Below, piece after piece: positions 58,770 through 64,000 of a stretch of DNA of 64,000 nucleotides (within the stretch, counting starts at the first letter, position 1; each line of letters begins with the position of its first letter). Under the pieces are notes generated by a model. It did not search any database, was not told the origin of the DNA, and worked only from the letters and a program-made list of their open reading frames with translations. Origin of the DNA: Liquidambar formosana (lineage: Eukaryota > Streptophyta > Magnoliopsida > Saxifragales > Altingiaceae); assembly GCA_039720395.1 (NCBI GenBank), contig CM077828.1, positions 14,377,764-14,441,763 of the forward strand, written 5' to 3'. A program made the translations under genes and the position numbers.

Positions 58770-61004
58770 GTAAATTCAATTGGATAATATTTTGTTATTT
58801 GTGCTTGGTTTGTTTAACCTGCCAGTGAACTCTATTTTCGTTTTATTTATTTGTACTTCTGAGTTCAGTATGTATTAACATGTAGAGTAACTTAATATCT
58901 TTATATGTAATCTATACTGTTTATTGCTTTACTTTTTCGTTGCCCGTATCTTTTATTGTTGTACTGTTTTCTTACTCTGCGCAGCTAGAACCTCTTGGGC
59001 AATAGGTCAATCTAGTTGCCTTGGTCTTGAGTGACCTAATTCAAAACATTAATTTATGAATACATGCAAAATGTATCAACTATTGGTTAGATAATCTATG
59101 AAAATGTATTGCAACCAAGGACCCGTTTTTATTTTTTTTCAATAGCTCGGTAGTGAAAGGACCTGCAATCAGGGATTTTAATCTTGATATCAAGAGAGAT
59201 ATCATGCGACCGAAAATAGAAGGATATTGAGAGAGTAGCAAATATGGATATTGATTTGGAGAAAAGGTGGAAATTAGTTTAATGTCAAATTTTTCAAAGA
59301 AACTTTCTAAAATATTAAAATTGACTAAAATTAACATATTATAATAAATATTGTAAATATAATGTGCATAAGACAAGCAAGTGGTGTGTAAGTTGTTAAC
59401 AGTGCATGTCGATATTGGCGAAGAAACTGAGAGTTTTAAAAAAGAGAAATATTGAGAAAAATATAAAATCGATATTGATTTAAAGAAATGATGGAAATGT
59501 AATATTGGAAAATAATGAAATAGGCTCCTAAGCAATTTAGAATCAGAATATTGTAAATAAACTCTATACAAGAAATATGTGCTGTGTAAAGTTCAAAAAG
59601 TGTGTGCCACTTAGCAAATAAAAAATTCAAATTTAAATTAAGTGATATATTATATTTATGATATAATATATGCATTATACATGCATTATAATGTATTATT
59701 AATATATATTGGAGTTTATTACTTTTTAAAATTACTTTACTTATGTTTGATGGATATATCGACGGATATTGTTGCTGAGATTTATATCAGTGACCTCTTA
59801 GAAATATCGATGGATATATCGATGAAATCAAAGAAATTTTAGTCCTTTTTATCAGGGAAAAAAAAAAACATCAAAGAAATTTTAGTCCTTGCACATACTT
59901 GTGCAAAGACACAATCAAACCTAGTACCACATGAAGTTGAGTTCCTAGGTGGTTGAAAACTATTATCCCTATCATCGGTGGAGGACGTCCTGAAGACATA
60001 AAGGGAAACTTTAACAGTAATCAAGCCGTGTCATAGAACTCTTAATCTCTTATAAGATTGCATCATACCTGAAGACAAAATGGAAGTTACAACAGTAATC
60101 AAGCCATGTCATAGAATTCTTATAAGATTTCACATGATGCACAAGTGATGTTATTATTCTTCCATACTAGCATTATTTGTTAGTTGACCTAAATCAAGTC
60201 AACTAACCCAATACATATTAAATAATATTAAAAGAACGTATAACGTGTTATGTTTAAAGTGATCAAAATACCAATTAAGTCGGTCAATTTTGGGAATTTG
60301 TTCCAAATCTAACCTGTTTATATTTGGGTTAGATTGCAAAGACCTAGATCAAGTGGTTTATCAAATGGAAAATGCTAAATTGCCTACATTTTTTGCCCAA
60401 ATCCTCTTACACATATGATGTGGCAGCCGCCACATTAGCCATCTATGAATAATCATTTTTTTGATATGATTTTGATTGGTTACCCAACTGCCACGTCATT
60501 TGGGCAAAGAGATTTGGGCAAAAATTTTGGGCAATATAGCATTACTCTTATAAAATTGATCAAACTAGACCCCAATTATTTGGGCACATTGGCCAATCCA
60601 GGTCAGATTTAGCCATCTCTAATGTCTAGGGGGGCAATTGCTGTGTCCACAGGGTGTGCCTATTCACATTGTCACACATAGGAGCTTAGGGAATTTTTTT
60701 TTATTACCAATAGAACAGTAGTTTTCCTTTAAATTGTTTCATAAATTATGGTTTTTAAATTTTCTTGGAAAGTTTACAGAAGTGTGAAAATCCTAGATTC
60801 TATTTTGTTGGTACCAAAGTTTGGAACCAAAGGTTCATAGAAGTGTGGAAATCCTAGACTCTACTCTGTTGGTACCAAAGTTTGGAAACCAATAATTGAA
60901 AGAATTGATTGTTTTTAATTCGATGAAGTGGTACAGGAAGATTATCAAGTTTGAATGCCTACACAACGATTTCTGACAATTGTTCAAATTTATTTTTATT
61001 TTTA

Positions 61005-61036
<32 letters not shown>

Positions 61037-61270
61037 TTTTGGGGAGTGGGTGGGGGAGCGAGGATAGGAAACACTGACTTTATAAATCTGAAAAAAATAA
61101 CTATAGATACAGAGGAGAACCGGCAGTCTGCCCTAAATGAATCACAATTGTCCAAAGATAATCATAATAATTTCTGTTGTAATTGTCTGTTGTTTGTCCT
61201 AATTATTAATGTTTTTAAGATGTATAAGCACATCCACGTATCTTTTCCATTGGAGTAGTACTTTTTTCAG
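58770..61270. other. HRD3A intron 3, unit 2
   Basis: Counterpart of 29995-32460, including the GATATATCGAC-type block and the MITE. A simple repeat of TATTTTT type (60988-61040) replaces the plain poly-T of unit 1. Confidence 0.7.
60371..60542. mobile_element. MITE, 172 bp, unit 2
   Basis: Orthologous to 31591-31762, with a few substitutions. Confidence 0.8.
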
Positions 61271-61594
61271 TCAACTGCATTATACAAACTAGGTGCAGAA
61301 CGGGGGCCCTGGAGTTCCTTGTCTGGATGGGCGTTGGAGTGATACTTAAAAGGTGATGTGGGCAAGGCATTCCTCTTGTACTCAAGGATGGCTGAGCTGG
61401 GGTATGAAGTGGCACAAAGTAATGCTGCATGGATTCTTGACAAATATGGGGAACGTTGTATGTGTATGGGAGAATCTGGATTTTGCACAGATGCAGAAAG
61501 ACATCAGCGTGCACATTCTTTGTGGTGGCAGGCTTCTGAGCAGGGTAATGAACATGCTGCCTCGCCGATTGGGGATGCATATTACTATGGTCGG
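61271..61594 (+). pseudogene. HRD3A: HRD3A pseudogene unit 2, exon 4 (TGA)
   Basis: 108 codons as in unit 1. A TGA replaces Ser after GWALE. The Trp lost in unit 1 is kept here ([18 protein letters not shown]). Confidence 0.94.
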
Positions 61595-61720
61595 GTATGT
61601 GATTCTAAAAGAAATAAGCATGTGCATGTCTGGGTCAAGGATAAGAATTATTGAATCCTGCACTCCAACACCTCACTCTAAATTTTTTCTTCTTGTTTTC
61701 TTTTTCCTTTCCTTTTTCAG

Positions 61721-61830
61721 GGTACTGAGAGAGATTATGATTCTGCAGCAGAGGCTTACAAGCATGCCAAATCCCAATCAAATGCACAAGCCATGTTCAA
61801 TCTTGGATACATGCATGAGCATGGCCAAGG
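61721..61830 (+). pseudogene. HRD3A: HRD3A pseudogene unit 2, exon 5
   Basis: The acceptor TTTTTCAG precedes it. Reads [20 protein letters not shown] then MHEHGQG, with the same lost donor (GG|ATAAG) as unit 1. Confidence 0.9.
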
Positions 61831-63930
61831 ATAAGAATTATCAATAGTATCTTGTTTGTGACGTAGACATATTATGCGAATGAACACTTAAACAACGTAT
61901 GAAGGAGTCATGTATTAATCAAAGTGTAAAAGGAAATATACATAAGTGTCAATGTATTTTATACAGACATGTGCACTCATTTTAATTTAATTTGTAACTG
62001 AAGCTTATGCAGATATTGAAAATTCAGCGGTGGCACACGACTCCTTCAATGGGTTTGAAAACATTTGTCATATACCTGGTAAATTAATTTGATAATTGTT
62101 TACAAAAAATCCGGTAATCCCTCGACATATTATAAATAAATAATGCCTTTTTTTTTTTTGTGTGGGGGGTAAAATCGAACCATTTTTGTTAGTTTCAAGT
62201 TGGAATGAATTTGGTGAAAATCCCTTTTTCCCTGGGTAAAAACTTTATAGAAATTTTGGTAGCCTTCTGGTCTACCAAAATATTTTGGAAAAATTTTCGG
62301 GACTTAAATGAGATAGGAAATGCATTACAAAAATCTGCAAAATTGGAATATTAAAATACAAAACAAATGCAATATGGACAAAACAAACTCAACTAATGAT
62401 TATACTACACTAGAGGGCAAAATTGAAATATTAAAATACAATGGTGGATGTGAAAGCATTCAAAAAGGGATTCCTTAAACTCAGCTCATTGTCTTTCCAC
62501 TCATCTCCTTTGCAGAGGAATTCCCATTGTCCAAGAAGATCCACATTCTGTTCAAGTAGTCCAAAATCACAGAAAACAAATATTTTATATGAGCAATATT
62601 GTCTCCATTAGTATTCCTTAACTAGATTCATGTCTGAAACAAAAACTGAATTAGGTCTTGAGGAACTATTTCCATATGGAATTTTATCTGTGGGATTTTA
62701 ATGCCTGATTGCCAAAAAGGTGCTACCTATAACTACAAGGTGGCAGCAATGCACTAGAGCAATATTCTTATGCATGGTGAACAAAAGAAACATTAATTCA
62801 TATGCCTATTACTAATAGTATCTTAAACCTTATAACCAATACATGATTTAGACTAGTTATGATGCCAAGGAGATTCAAAAGCTCTTTTATTGAGCTCCCT
62901 GGCCCCGCCACTGACCCATAGGCATTAAGCCTCAGGGCTCATTTATGAGAGCACATGTTATGCACGTGTCTTGTGCGTGCCATCCTTATGACATGCACGT
63001 GACACCAAGGACCATGTGTCAGTGTTGTATTGTCTCTGATATATATGTTGACTGTTGACAGAGTCAATCTTTGAACCTTTGCCATTAGCTAGGTGGCAGG
63101 TGCTGCTTGGCCATAAATTCTATGTATAAACACGAGTTATCAACAAATCCAATGCTTAAGCCTTCCACAATGGCAAAACAAGAAACTTTACTGAAGTAGT
63201 TGTTCAGAAGAAAATGCTTCTGCCAGTGCAAAGACAACAAGCTTGCACAAATTACTTGTCAAGATTTTTAGAGGGCAAAAAAAAAGGAAGAAAAAGAAAA
63301 GGAAAATCTGAATTAACCCTTGATAAAAGCAACATATAACACACTACATAATTAATTCATAACAAAATTATATGAGGTGACTCACTCTTGGCCAGTTGCC
63401 TATATTCTTGTTACACGTACATCACCATTGACGATGATCGAATACCAAATACTTGAAATTGTAGGCTTGTCTTATCATTGTATCATCGCACAAACATGTC
63501 CTCCAGCATGAATTATGCTTCTTTCGATGGAACCTAGTGCCTAGTTCACACAGCCTAGTTTATTAGGGATGAAGATCATGGAATTAAATAAATAAATAAA
63601 AAAAAAAAAAAAAACCCACAAGCAAAGCTTCGCAAATGGCAAGTAAGATTCTAGTTCAGCAAATAAAGGTGCAACAATGAGGAAAAAGGACCTACCTCTT
63701 TGGAGCATGTACCCTCTGTGATGACACCACTTTATTTTTGAACAAATTAATTCTAGACATGGGAGATACAGTGAGTCTTTGATGCATAAGCGTAGTATGA
63801 TTCGAAAGTAAAGAACTGCAAGGAAAAAAGTAAGTTAAAAGTATATTTTGTCGAGTTTTTAGATGATATTTAATGTCATGATATTATTAATCAAAATAAA
63901 AGACGAATAAGAATGAGAAGTTACCTTTAA
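61831..63930. other. Region between HRD3A and NBS pseudogenes, unit 2
   Basis: No gene was seen. 62047-63539 appears identical to 33238-34730. It is followed by about 100 bases, including an A-rich run near 63582-63615, that are missing from unit 1. Confidence 0.6.
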
Positions 63931-64000
63931 TTATATGAGATATATGAACGCAGCAGCAAAGAAGTCAAATCTTAAATGCAGATGTTTGGCATATGAGATT
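63931..64000 (-). pseudogene. CC-NBS fragment, unit 2, cut by window edge
   Basis: The minus strand reads ISYAKHLHLRFDFFAAAFIY and a stop at 63931-63933, matching the truncated end of the unit 1 NBS frame with two residue changes. The rest lies to the right of the window. Confidence 0.85.

Larger units (their letters stand above)
52639..61830 (+). pseudogene. HRD3A: HRD3A/SEL1L-like ERAD gene, unit 2, pseudogene
   Basis: Same five-exon structure as unit 1 and the same missing C-terminus. It shares with unit 1 the 8-bp insertion in exon 1, the 1-bp deletion in exon 3, the lost donor after exon 5, and the truncated LINE in intron 2. Its own lesions are a TAG and an internal deletion in exon 1, a 21-bp deletion plus a TAA at the start of exon 2, a TAG in exon 3, and a TGA in exon 4. 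Unlike unit 1 it keeps the 3' end of exon 1 and all of intron 1, and it lacks the long-TIR transposon. Confidence 0.93.
50262..64000 (+). repeat. Segmental duplication, unit 2
   Basis: Direct partner of 19175-35690. It runs off the right edge. The lack of the two later transposons (19685-21273 and 23581-25431) suggests they arrived in unit 1 after duplication. Confidence 0.93.

Noticed and set aside
1..64000. CRISPR arrays, tRNA or rRNA genes, operons
   Set aside because: No spaced direct-repeat array, cloverleaf-like sequence or rRNA signature was seen; the DNA is plant nuclear repeat sequence.

Overview
This window is repeat-rich nuclear DNA from a flowering plant, most likely a eudicot. 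The evidence is plant-type transposons (a Tat-lineage Ty3/gypsy element, CACTA, hAT, Mutator-like elements and L1-type LINEs), a plant CC-NBS resistance-gene fragment, and spliced exons closely matching plant HRD3A/SEL1L. I see no intact host gene, tRNA, rRNA or CRISPR array. Every protein-coding remnant carries at least one disabling lesion.

Layout. Positions 1-19174 are a minus-strand Ty3/gypsy element that runs off the left edge: integrase start, two RNase H domains, RT, a spacer with a possible intron, protease and gag, leader and PBS, then one LTR. That LTR (7330-19174) is split by an 8.5 kb CACTA transposon (9695-18226). The gypsy element itself sits inside an older LTR relic (19175-21579), which also holds a Mutator-like element. 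From 21580 to about 35830 lies a pseudogene of the ERAD factor HRD3A/SEL1L (five exons recognised, 23095-33021) and, head-on to it, a truncated CC-NBS gene (34995-35830, minus). From 36028 to 50261 is a transposon block: two related hAT elements, a non-autonomous LTR retrotransposon with target-site duplications (39475-46698) that holds a second Mutator-like element, a LINE RT scrap and smaller repeats. From 50262 to the end, the block of old LTR, HRD3A pseudogene and CC-NBS fragment is repeated in the same orientation, with a local offset of about 28.8 kb between matching positions.

How the parts relate. The two units are a direct segmental duplication. Lesions shared by both HRD3A copies (an 8-bp insertion in exon 1, a 1-bp deletion in exon 3, a lost splice donor after exon 5, and a truncated LINE in intron 2) show the gene was dead before it was duplicated. 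Each copy then decayed separately, including near-complementary deletions around exon 1. A 1493-bp stretch downstream of the pseudogenes shows no difference between units although its flanks differ, which suggests recent gene conversion or an assembly effect. I do not see a new functional system here. The most informative content is the layered insertion history, the CACTA subterminal repeat architecture, and the paired pseudogene loci.
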